Shown: positions 14,000-21,620, counted from the stretch's first letter. The stretch: 64,000 nucleotides of DNA from Silurus meridionalis (GCF_014805685.1 NC_060909.1:6217292-6281291), one strand, 5' to 3'. The notes: generated by a model from the sequence alone, not told the origin. Program-made: numbers and translations.

Positions 14000-14127
14000 T
14001 ACACAAAGGCTAAACCACACCTCAAGCTTAAAACGTCAAAACGTGTGTTTTACAGGGTCACATGGATGAAGACGTTCAGGCAGCATTGCTGCAGATTATC
14101 CGCATGAGGCAGCAGTTTGTGTGTTGA
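901..14127 (+). CDS. UACA: UACA, 3' part of gene (13 exons joined)
   Basis: Joined exons: 901-1007, 2293-2471, 3690-3727, 5605-5658, 5751-5858, 7226-7258, 7386-7472, 7591-7621, 7741-7790, 8731-11418, 11595-11747, 13230-13295, 14056-14127. Every junction is AG/GT and phases chain without a stop, giving 1221 residues. Visible residues 1-95 carry two ankyrin repeats, 96-229 a charged linker with helical segments, 230-1176 a long coiled coil, 1177-1221 the C-terminal tail. In mammals UACA is a roughly 1400-residue cytoplasmic/perinuclear protein linked to apoptosome regulation and Par-4 binding; about 195 N-terminal residues would be missing here, which fits. The paralogue RAI14 (ankycorbin) has the same architecture, but the C-terminus (MRQQFVC, preceded by DEDVQAALLQII) and the LKQALNGLSQL segment match UACA as I remember it. 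Identification is from memory, not a search. Confidence 0.88.
1008..2292 (+). other. UACA intron with pogo/Tigger remnant
   Basis: AT-rich intron between the two ankyrin exons. Nearly half is the inverted-repeat-bounded DNA element described separately (1597-2152). The rest shows nothing recognisable. Confidence 0.7.
1597..2152 (-). mobile_element. pogo/Tigger-like DNA transposon, internally deleted
   Basis: Imperfect terminal inverted repeats (CCGTAATTTCCGGACTGTTA at the left, complement of TATAGTCCGGAAAATACGG at the right) are flanked by TA on both sides, as expected for a TA-targeting element. On the minus strand near 1719-1904 a fragment reads MDEVPLTFDLPLT and later MVIFKHTMMPKEK, resembling the catalytic-core MDE(T/V)P and PMVIFKR segments of pogo/Tigger transposases. 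At about 550 bp it is a non-autonomous deletion copy. No intact transposase remains. Confidence 0.75.
2293..2471 (+). CDS. UACA: UACA exon: last ankyrin repeat and cap
   Basis: 179 nt. The first base completes a Lys codon. The exon then reads TALILGCEFACKEAVEVLL and RSGADVTVVDSLG, a canonical ankyrin repeat, followed by HNSYYYAQLSKNPELISLI, a C-capping half repeat leading into the linker. The acceptor CTTCCAG ends at 2292; the donor GTAAAA follows 2471, leaving one base (phase 1). The NSYYYA cap just before the coiled coil is what I recall for the UACA/RAI14 family. Confidence 0.9.
2472..3689 (+). other. UACA intron with compound pyrimidine microsatellite
   Basis: Between 2655 and 2760 the words ATATAGTTTTTA and TAAAAACTATAC form a short inverted pair that may bound a small MITE. 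A G-run lies at about 3124-3135. A TTCT/TTCC/CCAT microsatellite occupies 3326-3542. The rest is unremarkable. Confidence 0.6.
3326..3542. repeat. Compound (TTCT)n-(TTCC)n-(CCAT)n microsatellite
   Basis: About 217 bp of pure pyrimidine on the + strand: (TTCT)n, then (TTCC)n, a CCAT/CCACCCATCC interruption, a long (TTCC)n, CCAT again and a short TTCC end. Both strands stay open in several frames only because the tract is low-complexity. Such purine/pyrimidine mirror tracts can form H-DNA. Confidence 0.95.
3690..3727 (+). CDS. UACA: UACA exon: short linker exon
   Basis: 38 nt after acceptor TATTCACAG and before donor GTACTG. With the base carried from the previous exon it reads AKEASRVELKKRQ, ending in phase 0. 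A very short exon, supported by exact phase agreement on both sides. The charged sequence is the first helical linker after the ankyrin cap. Confidence 0.8.
3791..3880 (+). mobile_element. tRNA-derived SINE head fragment
   Basis: Resembles a fish tRNA-derived SINE: TAGTTCACTGGGTAAGCATC as a worn A box, GGTTGTTTCAAGCCTC as a worn B box, then GCAAAGCTGCCACTTTTGGACAC. The last piece matches the body of the copy at 14765-14912 (CCAAGCTGCCACTCTTGG). It abuts a Tc1 remnant with no clear 3' tail. Confidence 0.6.
3881..4290 (-). mobile_element. Tc1-like transposon remnant (N-terminal half)
   Basis: On the minus strand, 3896-3965 reads LGYKKIGDTVKLSYSTVVRV, a Tc1-type helix-turn-helix (GLGYKKI..ALN.S.STV). 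The + strand right part (GTGTACTTACTTTTGTTGCC, AGCTATTTAGACAATAATGG, CAAAAATGTGAGGGGTG) corresponds to the subterminal sequence of the same family as 43262-43640, where the matching left-end words appear (ACTGGCAACATAAGTGA). The catalytic part is missing. Confidence 0.75.
4291..5604 (+). other. UACA intron, AT-rich
   Basis: AT-rich with poly-A runs. I see no exon or clear repeat. The only distinctive spot is a GC-rich CTCF-like word at 5412-5430. It ends in the strong acceptor CTGTGTCTGTAG at 5604. Confidence 0.6.
5412..5430 (-). promoter_or_regulatory. CTCF-like motif (candidate)
   Basis: The minus strand reads CCGCCAGCAGGTGGCGGT, close to the CTCF core CCAGCAGGGGGCGC with a G-to-T change. 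It is also a short imperfect palindrome (CCGCCA..TGGCGG). Such words occur inside some fish repeats, so occupancy is unproven. Confidence 0.25.
5605..5658 (+). CDS. UACA: UACA exon: linker
   Basis: 54 nt, phase 0 to 0, between acceptor GTCTGTAG and donor GTAAGT. It encodes PSVNVALEASSNREQIIH (18 residues). Polar, probably a flexible join between the ankyrin domain and the first coiled-coil segment. The consensus donor and in-phase length support it. Confidence 0.8.
5751..5858 (+). CDS. UACA: UACA exon: first coiled-coil segment
   Basis: 108 nt, phase 0 to 0, acceptor TGTGTTTTCAG, donor GTATGT. It encodes 36 residues beginning DLEKQNESQQETLRKYHHD and ending VSMLQQQLHQ. Heptad-like spacing of L, Y, L, V, L marks the first short coiled coil after the ankyrin domain. 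Confidence 0.87.
6100..6178. mobile_element. hAT-type terminal fragment (candidate)
   Basis: The words CTCGGCCCAGGGGTTGGGGA and CCACTG resemble the end of a vertebrate hAT family (GGCCCGGGGGTTGGGGACCCCTG). Only one end is visible. Confidence 0.4.
6386..6602 (-). mobile_element. Tc1-like transposase fragment
   Basis: The minus strand from about 6585 reads TVKYEGGSLMVWGCFGAGNV, the conserved Tc1 block VK.GGGS.MVWGCF, followed after a frame break by KGKLNQ. The + strand shows the matching antisense words CAAAACAACCCCAAACCATT. No terminal repeats are seen. This differs from the family at 3881-4290. Confidence 0.75.
6606..6800 (+). repeat. Interspersed repeat family B (GTCAAGTCAAGAAG...)
   Basis: Begins GTCAAGTCAAGAAGTTTTAA and continues AATTTCAACCACATATATCT and ACAGTGAAATGAGACAACG. 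The copy at 45733-46150 shares these words in the same order. The class is unknown to me; I recognise it only as a dispersed fish repeat. Confidence 0.7.
6896..6937. repeat. (TG)n microsatellite
   Basis: About 21 uninterrupted TG units in an intron. Confidence 0.95.
7080..7118. mobile_element. Tc1/mariner terminal inverted repeat fragment
   Basis: AAGTTTTTGACAGGCACTGT is the complement of ACAGTGCCTGTCAAAAACTT, a terminus I associate with fish Tc1-like elements. Only one end is seen. It may close a remnant that begins near 6960. Confidence 0.45.
7226..7258 (+). CDS. UACA: UACA exon: 11-residue exon
   Basis: 33 nt, phase 0 to 0, acceptor TTCCCATTACAG and donor GTAATT. It encodes EKSMVDDIHKE. 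One of several tiny exons before the large coiled-coil exon. Placement rests on phase and splice signals rather than length. Confidence 0.75.
7386..7472 (+). CDS. UACA: UACA exon: coiled-coil linker
   Basis: 87 nt, phase 0 to 0, acceptor TGTAATCAG, donor GTGAGT (consensus). It encodes 29 residues beginning REHLKRMLSAREKDTTASD and ending VKVQLRSHL. Basic helical sequence with a Ser/Thr-rich middle. Confidence 0.85.
7591..7621 (+). CDS. UACA: UACA exon: 31-nt microexon
   Basis: 31 nt, acceptor TATTTTGCAG, donor GTGAGT. It encodes GEYSGQSVIK plus one base (phase 1), completed by the next exon. The next exon begins with exactly the two bases needed. Confidence 0.8.
7741..7790 (+). CDS. UACA: UACA exon: linker before the large exon
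   Basis: 50 nt, after a long T-tract and acceptor TTCTATGCAG; donor GTAAAA. With the carried base it reads GKETVLVRQAQSLDSPE, ending in phase 0. The large exon follows in phase 0. Confidence 0.82.
7826..7995. mobile_element. hAT-like element end
   Basis: TAGGGCTGCAGCTATCGATT, then ATTCTATCGATTAATTGG, is the typical terminal region of a widespread vertebrate hAT family (TAGGGCTGCAACTAACGATT...). A CA microsatellite and a SINE lie to the right, so the element is broken or nested. The other end is not obvious. Confidence 0.6.
8035..8076. repeat. (AC)n microsatellite
   Basis: About 21 AC units followed by GTATGTATATATATAC. Confidence 0.95.
8121..8290 (-). mobile_element. tRNA-Glu-derived SINE
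   Basis: Read on the minus strand from 8290, the first 72 nt follow tRNA-Glu(CTC) closely: TCCCTGGTGGTCTAGTGGTT (A box), a CCTCTCACC anticodon arm and CCCGGGTTCGATCCCCGG (B box and T arm). An extra C in the anticodon arm and a mismatch at the 3' acceptor end argue against a working tRNA. The body continues past TAAGAGT to GGCATCCAGCGTAAAAAC at the far end. It is the best preserved SINE in the window. Confidence 0.8.
8298..8730 (+). other. UACA intron before the large exon
   Basis: AT-rich, no recognised repeat. It ends in TTTTTGATTTGCAG at 8730. Confidence 0.6.
8731..11418 (+). CDS. UACA: UACA large coiled-coil exon
   Basis: 2688 nt (896 codons), phase 0 to 0, acceptor TTTGATTTGCAG and donor GTAAGG. 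Apart from a Ser/Pro-rich start (VLQPSVPSRSLSRPLEL), it is nearly all charged heptad sequence rich in E, K, L and Q. Within it a motif of the form (F/Y)(V/I)PxExxExx recurs about every 60 residues: first codons at 9352 (MVPGEKFDNM, variant), 9511, 9691 (FVPLEIHKEF), 9868 (YIPSERYESE), 10036, 10216 (YISIVDHEAI), 10405, 10591 and 10783 (YVHLEKFEAM). A single giant coiled-coil exon is characteristic of UACA and its paralogue RAI14. Reading on from 8704 or past 11418 would be intronic. Confidence 0.95.
11419..11594 (+). other. UACA short intron
   Basis: 176-nt intron. The frame of the large exon stays open for 41 codons into it before a TGA ending at 11541, so retention would add a hydrophobic, Cys-rich tail. 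I read it as intron because splicing restores the conserved ITELLADVERLKQ sequence. Confidence 0.85.
11595..11747 (+). CDS. UACA: UACA exon: distal coiled coil
   Basis: 153 nt, phase 0 to 0, acceptor CTTGTGTTTCAG, donor GTGAGT. 51 residues beginning ITELLADVERLKQALNGLSQ and ending LQAQVKSLQQQLA. The LKQALNGLSQL segment and the polar insertion with NTPNKR are what I recall from the UACA C-terminal region, and they help separate it from RAI14. Confidence 0.93.
11748..13229 (+). other. UACA intron with hAT-like element
   Basis: 1.48-kb intron. 12090-12660 is a probable hAT-like insertion listed separately. 12670-13200 shows nothing recognisable. Confidence 0.6.
12090..12660. mobile_element. hAT-like non-autonomous element (candidate)
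   Basis: Left end GGATGTGCATCTCCATAACT with repeated GATGCGATGCGAT words nearby, and right end AATCCGATGCACATTTTTAT running to ATCGATGAGTC. These recall the GATGCATCG-rich termini of fish hAT elements, and the two ends are partly inverted. An open frame of 162 codons at 12025-12513 crosses its edge, so it is not a gene. Confidence 0.45.
13230..13295 (+). CDS. UACA: UACA exon: C-terminal helix
   Basis: 66 nt, phase 0 to 0, acceptor TTTGCTTTCACAG, donor GTACGT. It encodes 22 residues beginning DAERQHREVVSIYRTHL and ending SAAQ, the penultimate segment. Spacing and phase agree with both neighbours. Confidence 0.92.
13437..13604. repeat. (TG)n and (GT)n-(GA)n microsatellites
   Basis: About 15 TG units at 13437-13466, then (GT)n from 13533 passing directly into (GA)n up to about 13604. 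Confidence 0.9.
13935..13996. repeat. Long (GT)n microsatellite
   Basis: About 31 uninterrupted GT units in the last intron, 60 bp upstream of the terminal exon. Length polymorphism is likely, and such tracts near acceptors can affect splicing. Confidence 0.95.
14056..14127 (+). CDS. UACA: UACA terminal exon and stop codon
   Basis: Acceptor GTGTTTTACAG, then 23 codons from GHMDEDVQAALLQII to MRQQFVC, then TGA at 14125-14127. The short C-terminal exon with DEDVQ and a final Cys is the strongest single sign of UACA, as I remember the vertebrate family. RAI14 begins similarly but should end in a Lys-rich tail. Confidence 0.92.
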   Translation, partial: GHMDEDVQAALLQIIRMRQQFVC

Positions 14128-14764
14128 ACCCGGCCCAGAGACACTCTCTGACTCAAATCCACTCAATCCACTGAAGGTGTGCAGTTAGAAAACAGGATTA
14201 GTCAAAAAGAATCGGAGGATATTAGATATTTCTAAAAAAACAGATTAGGATACGCATCGTAGGCCTCAGAAGTAGCTTTTGCAGTGTTTTTTTTGTTTTA
14301 AGAACTATAGTACTTTACTTCTGCATAATATTATGATGAATCTGAGATTTTATTCAACTTTAGGGTTCTGACTCACGAGGGTGGTGCAATTTTCGAAACT
14401 TTTGTCTTTTTACTTGGAAAGGTTCATTAAGTGTACCATTTAATTAAACCTAAAAGCTAATTAACGGCGCAACATCCAGCTTTTCTATTATAAGTAATTT
14501 TAAAGGTCTTATCCATTCACTTTAATATGTAGAAGGTACTACCAGTACAAAAGCTGTGGGGAAGAAGCCTTTACTACCTTTTTCCCTGAAAGTTTAACTT
14601 CATGATGGCTTTAAATATAGCGTTTAAGAAATGTCTAGCAGGAATAATCAAGTTTGGTGTTATAGGTTTGCATTGGAGGTACATTGGAAAGACCTATGCA
14701 AAAAAACATGCACATTTTCCAGTGTCCCCTTATCTGCAATGCATTGTGGGATTTCCTATTCTAT

Positions 14765-14912
14765 ACTGGTAACCCAGTGGTTAAGGCTTTTGGGTATTGA
14801 GCAGAAGGTCAGTGGTTCAAGTCTAGCTATTGCCAAGCTGCCACTCTTGGGGCCCCTGAGCAAGGCCCTTAAGCCTCAGTGTTTGAGCTGTATCTTGGCT
14901 ATGCTCTGACCT
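14765..14912 (+). mobile_element. tRNA-derived SINE
   Basis: A-box-like TAACCCAGTGGTTAAGGC, B-box-like AGTGGTTCAAGTCTAG, then CCAAGCTGCCACTCTTGGGG and CCTGAGCAAGGCCCTTAAGC. The body matches, in opposite orientation, the copy at 24465-24668 (GGGCCTTGCTCAGGGGCCCA). Confidence 0.75.
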
Positions 14913-15961
14913 CAGCTCCTAAAATCACTGGGAATATGCGAAGAAATAGTTTGACTGTTCTATAATGTATATGTGACAAGTTATAAAGCGCCTTTCTATC
15001 TCTCTTTTTTCCTTTTTCAATTTATAAAACTCAATAATACATACAGAAAGAGCTAAAATTTTCATATAAAACACTTCAAGGAGCAGGTCTCCTATCTTTT
15101 TTGTTTGGTTTTTTTTTTTTTTTTTGGTCAGGGACAAAATTTAAGATCCAAATGATTTGACACATGCTCAAAAGCAGGCTCAATTTCGATTAGCCCTGAT
15201 CACGGGTAAATCACTAATGATGTGGTAGCCAGCTGTGCTTTTACGGATTCGAGTCAGTGAATGTTCAAGGCTCTGGGTGAAACAAGACACAGCCTAGATA
15301 ACTGCCCCTGTTGCTTGGAAGATGCTGCCCTCTTGTGGTGTGACTTGGCAGGCCAAGTTTTCTACATGACTAGCTCTTTGTTATTCGTTTCACTGTATAG
15401 CTGCAGATGTGATGCATTTGTGGTGATTATTATTTTTCTTGATGCTTCCGAAATCTGATATTTTTTTATCAGAGCTTTGTACTACTTTTGATTAATAGTC
15501 ACCATGTTTATGGTAATACTATTCAGCAGGACTGGACTAGAATAACACTATACCTATTCAAGGTATTTTTTTCATATTATGTCGCTTTTTCTCTCTTCTT
15601 CTGAAATAATACAGTGGATTTAGAAGCCACTAGCTGACCTTAGAAGCCACTAGCTGACCAGACTTTAGCACTGACATAAACAAAATATAACAACGGCACA
15701 CGCTAACTGCGCTTTAATGTGTTAATTGTCTGTGCTGTTAATTTATTGCATAAAAGGGCTACTGATTTTTACTAACTTATATATGAACTGATGTGTTTAG
15801 TTCTGTGTAGACAATGGCAAATCTTACAATATGAGCCTAATCATTTAAATTCTGCTATTTTATTTTTCAGTTTGCTTTCATTTTAATCCCAACAATTATA
15901 TATCTTTTTCCTTTTTTTTTTCTTTTTGTTTTGTTTTAAACACCTAGTAAACTTCTACATC

Positions 15962-15967
15962 AATAAA
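15962..15967 (+). terminator. Candidate UACA polyadenylation signal
   Basis: AATAAA 1.8 kb downstream of the stop, followed within 60 nt by GT-rich sequence (GGTAATTCAGTGTGTTGC). No transcript evidence; alternatives exist. Confidence 0.3.
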
Positions 15968-16384
15968 AGTGCCTGCATTAGACTAAAATGTCTCAGCCTG
16001 GTAATTCAGTGTGTTGCACAACAGGAGAAGCCTAGAAAAGAAGCTCAAGGACATGTTTTTTTGTGTTCTGATCCGTCAGACCCCCTGCCTTTACATAAAC
16101 TTTATTAGCTCAATTTATTTTCTAAATATAACCTGAGAAGCTGATGAGTAGTAATTGAGGATGAGTGTATGAATATTCTATCCCCTGAACATAACAAAAG
16201 GTTAAAATGCATTCAAATCTGCTGGAACCGTCCAATTTTTCAGTAAAAATGAAATGAATAAAAAAATGAATTATGTGAAGAATTAATAAATAATAATGTG
16301 AAGTCTTTTTACATAAACTGAGTTGATTAAACGAAGAGTCTTGTGACCGAATTGATAATAGTAACATTATAGCCATAACAAATC

Positions 16385-16512
16385 ATAGTACTTTGGACAC
16401 TTAAGTACATTTGAAGGCAAATACTTTTGTACATCTACTCAAGTGAAAGTTTAAACAGAGCTCTTTTACTGGAGTCATATTTTCTACTTTAACGTTTGTC
16501 CACCACTGGTGT
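16385..16512. mobile_element. Repeat family E fragment (GTAACGAAGTAC type)
   Basis: TTTTGTACATCTACTCAAGT through TTTCTACTTTAACGTTTGTC to CCACCACTGG matches the terminal region of the copies at 34226-34440 and 51340-51672. Probably a hAT-type non-autonomous element; one end only. Confidence 0.5.
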
Positions 16513-16560
16513 ATGGTCTCCTTTGCACCCGGTTCAGACCTGCATCTTTTTAACAATATG

Positions 16561-16800
16561 GTCAAGTCAAGTCAAGTTTATTTGTATAGCGCTTTTTACA
16601 ACAGACATTGTCCCAAAGCAGCTTTACAGAAATCAACAGTCAAGGTGAATGGTGTGTATTTATCCCTGATGAGCAGCCATGGTGACTGTGGCAAGGAAAA
16701 ACTCCCTTGGATGTAATGAGGAAGAAACCTTGAGAGTAACCAGACTCAAAAGGGGAACCCATCCTCATTTGGGTGACATCAAGAGTTTAATCATAAATCT
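16561..16800 (+). repeat. Interspersed repeat family A (TCAAGTTTATTTGTATAGCG)
   Basis: Begins with GTCAAGTCAAGTCAAGTT and TATTTGTATAGCGC, continues CCAAAGCAGCTTTACAGAAA, then GGAAGAAACCTTGAGAG and GGGGAACCCATCCTCATTTG. A well-known dispersed fish repeat whose class I cannot name. A worn partial copy lies at 48005-48090. Confidence 0.75.
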
Positions 16801-16904
16801 TTTAACAATCCAGAACACTGGAGAGTGAGACTAACATGAGTACAGGAGTATAAGATTATAAGTAAATGTTCTTTCAACAGTCTTTGGTATAAAAGTAGGA
16901 GCTC

Positions 16905-17150
16905 AAATCAAATCAAATCAAATTTTATTTGTCACATACACATACATACAGGGTACGACATGCAGTGAAATGCTTTTAACGACGGTCCGGCATGAGGGAA
17001 TAAAAAAAAGGGTAAAAAAAGGGGGATAAAAATATAAATATAATAACAAAATTTAAAGAAAAATATAGTAAGAAAAGGCAGATAAATAAAGATATCAGGA
17101 TATCTAAATATATATGTATATATACATACATTACATATATACTTATATAT
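16905..17150 (+). repeat. Interspersed repeat family C (AAATCAAATTTTATTTGTCAC)
   Basis: Four AATCA units lead into AAATTTTATTTGTCACATAC and GCAGTGAAATGCTTTTAACG, a dispersed fish repeat end. It passes into A-rich and TATATA-rich sequence at the right. Confidence 0.65.
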
Positions 17151-17789
17151 ACACATACACGGAAAATATTTTATGGCAGTGTGCAGTTAACCAGTAAACA
17201 ACAGTAAACATTAAACGAGTTAGGCATGTTTTTGATTGTCCATAAGTGTCCATGTGCAGTAAGGTGTGGTGTAAAGTGTCCTTGTGCGGAATGTTAGGCA
17301 TGTTCGTGCGGAATGTTAGGCATGTTGAGCTACTGAGCTCAACATTTGATATGGTGAGTCCCAAGCACTGTGTTCATGTTTAATAGATGCCAGAACTGAC
17401 AAATGTTGACTTCATGCCAACCTTAATCTGTAATCAAATTTACTAAGGGCAGTGTTGCTTTTAAGCGCTCATCTGAACCGTTGCTAGACATGCTCGCCTT
17501 GATTTAATCCACATTTTGGATGTTTTTTGGGGTTGTACCTAATAAACTGGCAGTGTGGTACAGTAGTTCTGTATTAGGTTTTTCAGCCTGGATTTGAATG
17601 TAGCTCTTTTGCTTTGGGTTGCTGTGGTATTTCTGTGATCTACCTACTGTTAAGTAGTCTACACAACACACAGGAAATGTACACACTGTTTAGTTGGAAT
17701 TAAAGATGTAATGAGTTTGAGGGTGATGCCCCCTGCCTTCTCTACAGATACAATGGGAATTCTTTAATCTTTGACTTGGCTGTCCATTC
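17151..17789. other. Intergenic, short local duplications
   Basis: Near 17283-17325 the word GTGCGGAATGTTAGGCATGT is tandemly repeated, followed by a small palindrome GTTGAGCTACTGAGCTCAAC. Nothing else is recognised. Confidence 0.5.
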
Positions 17790-17945
17790 AGGTTTCCTCA
17801 GAGTTCTCAGGGTTTGATTCCACCTCCCCAAATACGCCATAGGTTGATGCTGCAAATTTCCAATAGATGTGAACGAGTGTCCGGTGTTCTTTGGAGAGGA
17901 ATTCACTGCAACCCTGACCAGAAATAACCAGGCCTTATCAAACTA
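17790..17945 (+). repeat. Retroposon 3'-tail-like repeat
   Basis: GGTTTCCTCAGAGTTCTCAG, CCACCTCCCCAAATACGCCA, ATGTGAACGAGTGTCCGGTG, then CACTGCAACCCTGACCAG follow, in order, the consensus of a very abundant fish repeat. Other worn copies are at 22320-22565, 26578-26765, 34960-35150 and 60725-60940. Confidence 0.6.
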
Positions 17946-18941
17946 TGTCGAATATTTCAGAAGTATAGTAGAAACTAAATAATAGGAATGCCAATATGAT
18001 GATTTTAATAAGAAGAGGAATAAGCGTAATAATCCAGGGTTCAGTTTCCCCGCTGGATGTCCTCAGCCTCCAGCTCAAAAGCCACTAATCAAATCATGCT
18101 TTGTCCATGCGCCGCTCTCTCATTTCATTTTACTTCATGTTTGTCAGTGCATGTGGTTTTACTTTAAACACAATCATGGCAGGAATGACAAGGGGCTCTT
18201 TGGCATGAAGGCTTCTCTTTTATCTTGTGGCTTGCACTGATTTATACTTTGGTGTTTGGCTGGAAGGTTTGCTATCCCACAAATACCTATAAAGCCCGAT
18301 CTGGAGTCTTACCGGAGAGACAATATTGAGCTTCCTGTAAAAAAATATTTGGATTGTTTTTTTTTTTTTTTTTTTTAGTTGTAGTCATAGATGTGGATGC
18401 CTGGTAAGTGATATCATGTCCGTTTTCATTGTATCTGTTTTGCTTCACTGTCTTCTGGCTCGTCATCGGCTCAGATGTGCGATATGGAGATTCTATTTTA
18501 ATTCAATGTTTTGTCATCTTCGTCTTCAGCTTGTTTAGTGGTTGCGCTCTGAAACAGTCCATATGCTGCGAGAACGTTATCAGCTGTAACATGTGGCTCT
18601 GCTTGAGACGGAGGACATTCCAACGCTTTGAACTCGAATCCTTTGAGTGTATTTGAGCTTTAACCTCATGCTTTCTACTTTCTAATGAATCCAATGTTTC
18701 TCTTGTATTTGGTTGCTTAAGGAAGTGAGAGAGTGGTTTAAGATCGCAGCCTATTTCTCCTCCCTCTGTTTTTTCTCCTCACCATAGTTTTTTGATTATA
18801 TATATTTTTTTTATGACTGTTATTTGTGGCCTATGTGGTATAAGCTGTTCACAGTAATTATTGCAAGTACAATTCAATCTGTTTGGCGATTTCCCTTTAA
18901 TCTCATTTCCAGACCATAAGTAGAACCAGAAACATACAAAT
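17946..18941. other. Intergenic, nothing recognised
   Basis: Mixed composition with a poly-T run at about 18358-18376. No repeat or gene seen. Short open frames lack splice context. Confidence 0.5.
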
Positions 18942-18942
18942 A

Positions 18943-18989
<47 letters not shown>

Positions 18990-19115
18990 ATATACACATC
19001 TATTTCTCCTTCTCACATCTTTCCTTCTATCTTGCACATCCTCTCTCGCTCATTCCCTCCCACACACACTCTCACTCACTTTCTCCCACTTTCTCTCTCT
19101 CTCTCTTACACACAC
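18942..19115. repeat. (TC)n-rich tract
   Basis: Interrupted (CT)n at 18942-18990, then pyrimidine-rich sequence with (CT)n and (AC)n at 19091-19122. Confidence 0.85.
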
Positions 19116-19562
19116 ACACACTGTCGTTCTCCGTGCTCATTAATCATTGCTGTAAGGATCACAGCGTAGGCCTGCTGGTTAACGGCTCCCCTGGCGGTCA
19201 TGGTGAGGGAGGGGGGCATCGTTCTGTTCATGCGCCTTTGATGCGCTTAGTTGCTTCAGTTACTCTGTAGTGTGTCTGTGCTGTGATTCATAGCAGGGCT
19301 GCAGCTTATTAGCCTCACTGTGTCTGCAGATCCATCCACGTCATACAGATCTGAGCTGCTTTTTGTTCTGACTTTCTGCTCCTGTCCTGTTATCTCTTGC
19401 TCTTTTTTTCTCCCTTATGATTCAGTGTATATTTTGGCTTTTAAACTGCAGTTTTATGACACCTGGTCATAAGTATGTTGTGTTTTTTGAGCATAGCATT
19501 CCTTATTTAGTCCTAATTTGCTCTTATAATTCCCTCCACTTTAATGGGAAGGTGTTCCACTA

Positions 19563-19880
19563 GATTTTGGAGTGGACATTTGTGTTCATCAGTCACTAGG
19601 GTGTTAGTAAAGCCAGGTACTGATGTAGGTGAGGTGAGAAGGCCTGAGGCGAGTGTGTTCATTCATCCCAAAGGTGTTCAGTAGGGATGAGATCAGAGCT
19701 CTTGAAAAAGGCCACTCAAGATCTTCCTCAACAATCCATGTAAACCCTACTTTCATGGTGCTCGCTTTGTGCACGGGGGAGGTGTCATGCTGGAGTTTTG
19801 TGATAACCGATTGAAGAAGTACCACATAAGGCAGGAAAGGGCAGGTGTCCCGATAATTTTGTCCTTATGGTGTATAAAGC
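19563..19880 (-). mobile_element. Tc1-like transposase fragment, family D
   Basis: The minus strand reads QHDTSPVHKASTMKVGFTW, then EEDLEWPFSRALISSLLNTF and HTRLRPSHLT. This corresponds to the third-Asp region of a fish Tc1-like transposase (QHDNAPVHKA...EWPAQSPDLN...), with frame breaks. The right end (TCCTTATGGTGTATAAAG) looks like a terminal region joined directly, implying an internal deletion. Related fragments are at 34820-34885, 41105-41420 and 43110-43207. Confidence 0.75.
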
Positions 19881-20159
19881 TTAATGCACAGTGAATCATT
19901 TTTTAATATTTGAAATATCCATTAATATTTTTCCTGGTTAATAACATCGACCGATTTGTACAACAAACGGTTTTCTGAAATGTTGCAGCAATCTTATTTC
20001 TGCAATGTTCAAAGCGAAATTGCTCAAAATCTTTCTAAATGTGTACAGAATATCCCCGAAACCCTTGCATTTATATAAGGAGTTGGTGTTTGTAGATGTG
20101 CTACTGCTTTAATCATGGTACATTTCTAACACCATATTTTGATAAGATTTATATTAGTG

Positions 20160-20404
20160 TACGGATTTTGGTGTCTTTCTTTCTCTCTTTCGCTCTCGCT
20201 TTCACTCTCGCTGTCTCTCACTCGCTCTCTCTTGCTCTCTCTTCCTCTCTCTTCCTCTTGTGCTCTCTCCATTAACGCTCTAAGGTCGGTTAAAAGGTTT
20301 TGCCATCATCTCTGCTTCCTCTTTGGGTTTGTGCTGTCTTAGTCTGGGTCCTTAATGGACTATTTGCCAGCCAGTGAGCAGTGTATAGTCCAGAGCATGT
20401 TGTC

Positions 20405-20436
<32 letters not shown>

Positions 20437-20443
20437 TTCTCTC
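20160..20443. repeat. Two (TC)n-rich tracts
   Basis: Imperfect CT/CTCTCG repeats at 20160-20262 and a cleaner (CT)n at 20405-20443, separated by unique sequence. Confidence 0.85.
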
Positions 20444-20549
20444 ATTAGTCCCCTCTGAGCTGATCCCTCAAACCCCTTTGCTCCACCCCCCACCACTCCA
20501 ATGTTTTTGCAGACTTCCCAACACTTAGTTGCCCCTATAAAGTTCATTT

Positions 20550-21620
20550 ATAGCATAATGGCACTCTGGAGGACACATGGACCTGATTTGGGGTGGATGG
20601 ATTCAACATGTCTCCCGCTCTGATCCTCCCTGATCCTGGCCTGACCCTGCCACTCCAACACCTGGGAGGAATAGAGGAGGGAGGGATTTGGAGGGAAAAA
20701 GGACTGGAAAGAGACAGACAGAGAGGCCCTTTCATTTGTTAGGATTTATTGGTTGGCCATGGGAGAGGTCCATTACGGCAGCCAAACCCTCAGCACTGCT
20801 GGTATCGGAAGATCTGCTTTTATGTGCCAGCCCAGACCGCAGAGCAGTGTTCGCCACAGCAGCCCTGCACCCTGCGAAACCGTTTGTTGTTTTAAACCGT
20901 CCCAGATCTGCCCTTATAACTTACACTTCCAATTGCGCCAATAGGCAGCTGGAACACGCGCTTATATAAACGTAACCGTCGCTCGGTCCAGCGTCCTGAT
21001 TAGAACACACAGGTTTAAGAATCCGAAGCTGTCAACGCTGATTCGAAACAGACCGTTTTAACCGCACGGTAATTACACTAGAGGAGGTTAACATGACACG
21101 CCATCTTTTTCCTGAAACGCAATAAGGACATTATACGCTGCACGCTAAATGGTTTCATCTGAGCCCACTGTTTTTCTTCTTCCCTCATTAGCTCTTGGTT
21201 AACCACTAATGCCCTGTGTATCTGCTCGCTCCCCCTCCTTGTTCTTCTTCTCACTCAAGGACTTAGCAAAACCATATGCGGCTCTTTTCCCTCCAAGCCC
21301 AACTTCTTATTAATCCCAAAGCCAGAACGGAAAATGGGCCGCATTTCCCATGTCTACTCTGGGCTGAAAGCATGAGGCCGTGTCCGCGGTTTAGCAAAAT
21401 AAGCTTGCAGAATCACTGACCGGGTGTTTGGAATCGCTGCAGAACCCAGTGTTGGCTTTTTATCGTCTTAAAGAGGCGGGCTTTGCCTGTGGTGGCCTGG
21501 TTTTTAGCTCTGCGGAAAAGGTCTGTGGTTCTTTACAGGCTTGTTAAGAGGGAAACCGCAGGCACAAAGGTTGGAAGTGAAGGAGAGCTGTGACTTCTGC
21601 TCTGTTCTTTCTCTCTTTCT
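20550..21620. other. Unique, GC-balanced intergenic block (candidate conserved noncoding)
   Basis: About 1.1 kb free of repeats I recognise, with more CpG and GC than the flanks and words such as CTCATTAGCTCTTGGTTAAC. No frame with splice sites is convincing. The sharp change in composition from the flanking repeats is my only reason to suspect constraint. Confidence 0.25.

Larger units (their letters stand above)
14128..15980 (+). other. Presumed UACA 3' UTR
   Basis: AT-rich sequence after the stop. A SINE is embedded at 14765-14912, and a 20-bp unit (TTAGAAGCCACTAGCTGACC) is directly duplicated at 15620-15639 and 15640-15659. Extent is inferred from the first canonical AATAAA after the stop that I noticed (15962). 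A nearer weak ATTAAA lies at about 14443, so the UTR could be much shorter. Confidence 0.4.

Noticed and set aside
901..14127. RAI14 (ankycorbin) as the gene identity
   Set aside because: Same architecture, but the C-terminal residues and the LKQALNGLSQL segment fit UACA better as remembered; not excluded without a search.
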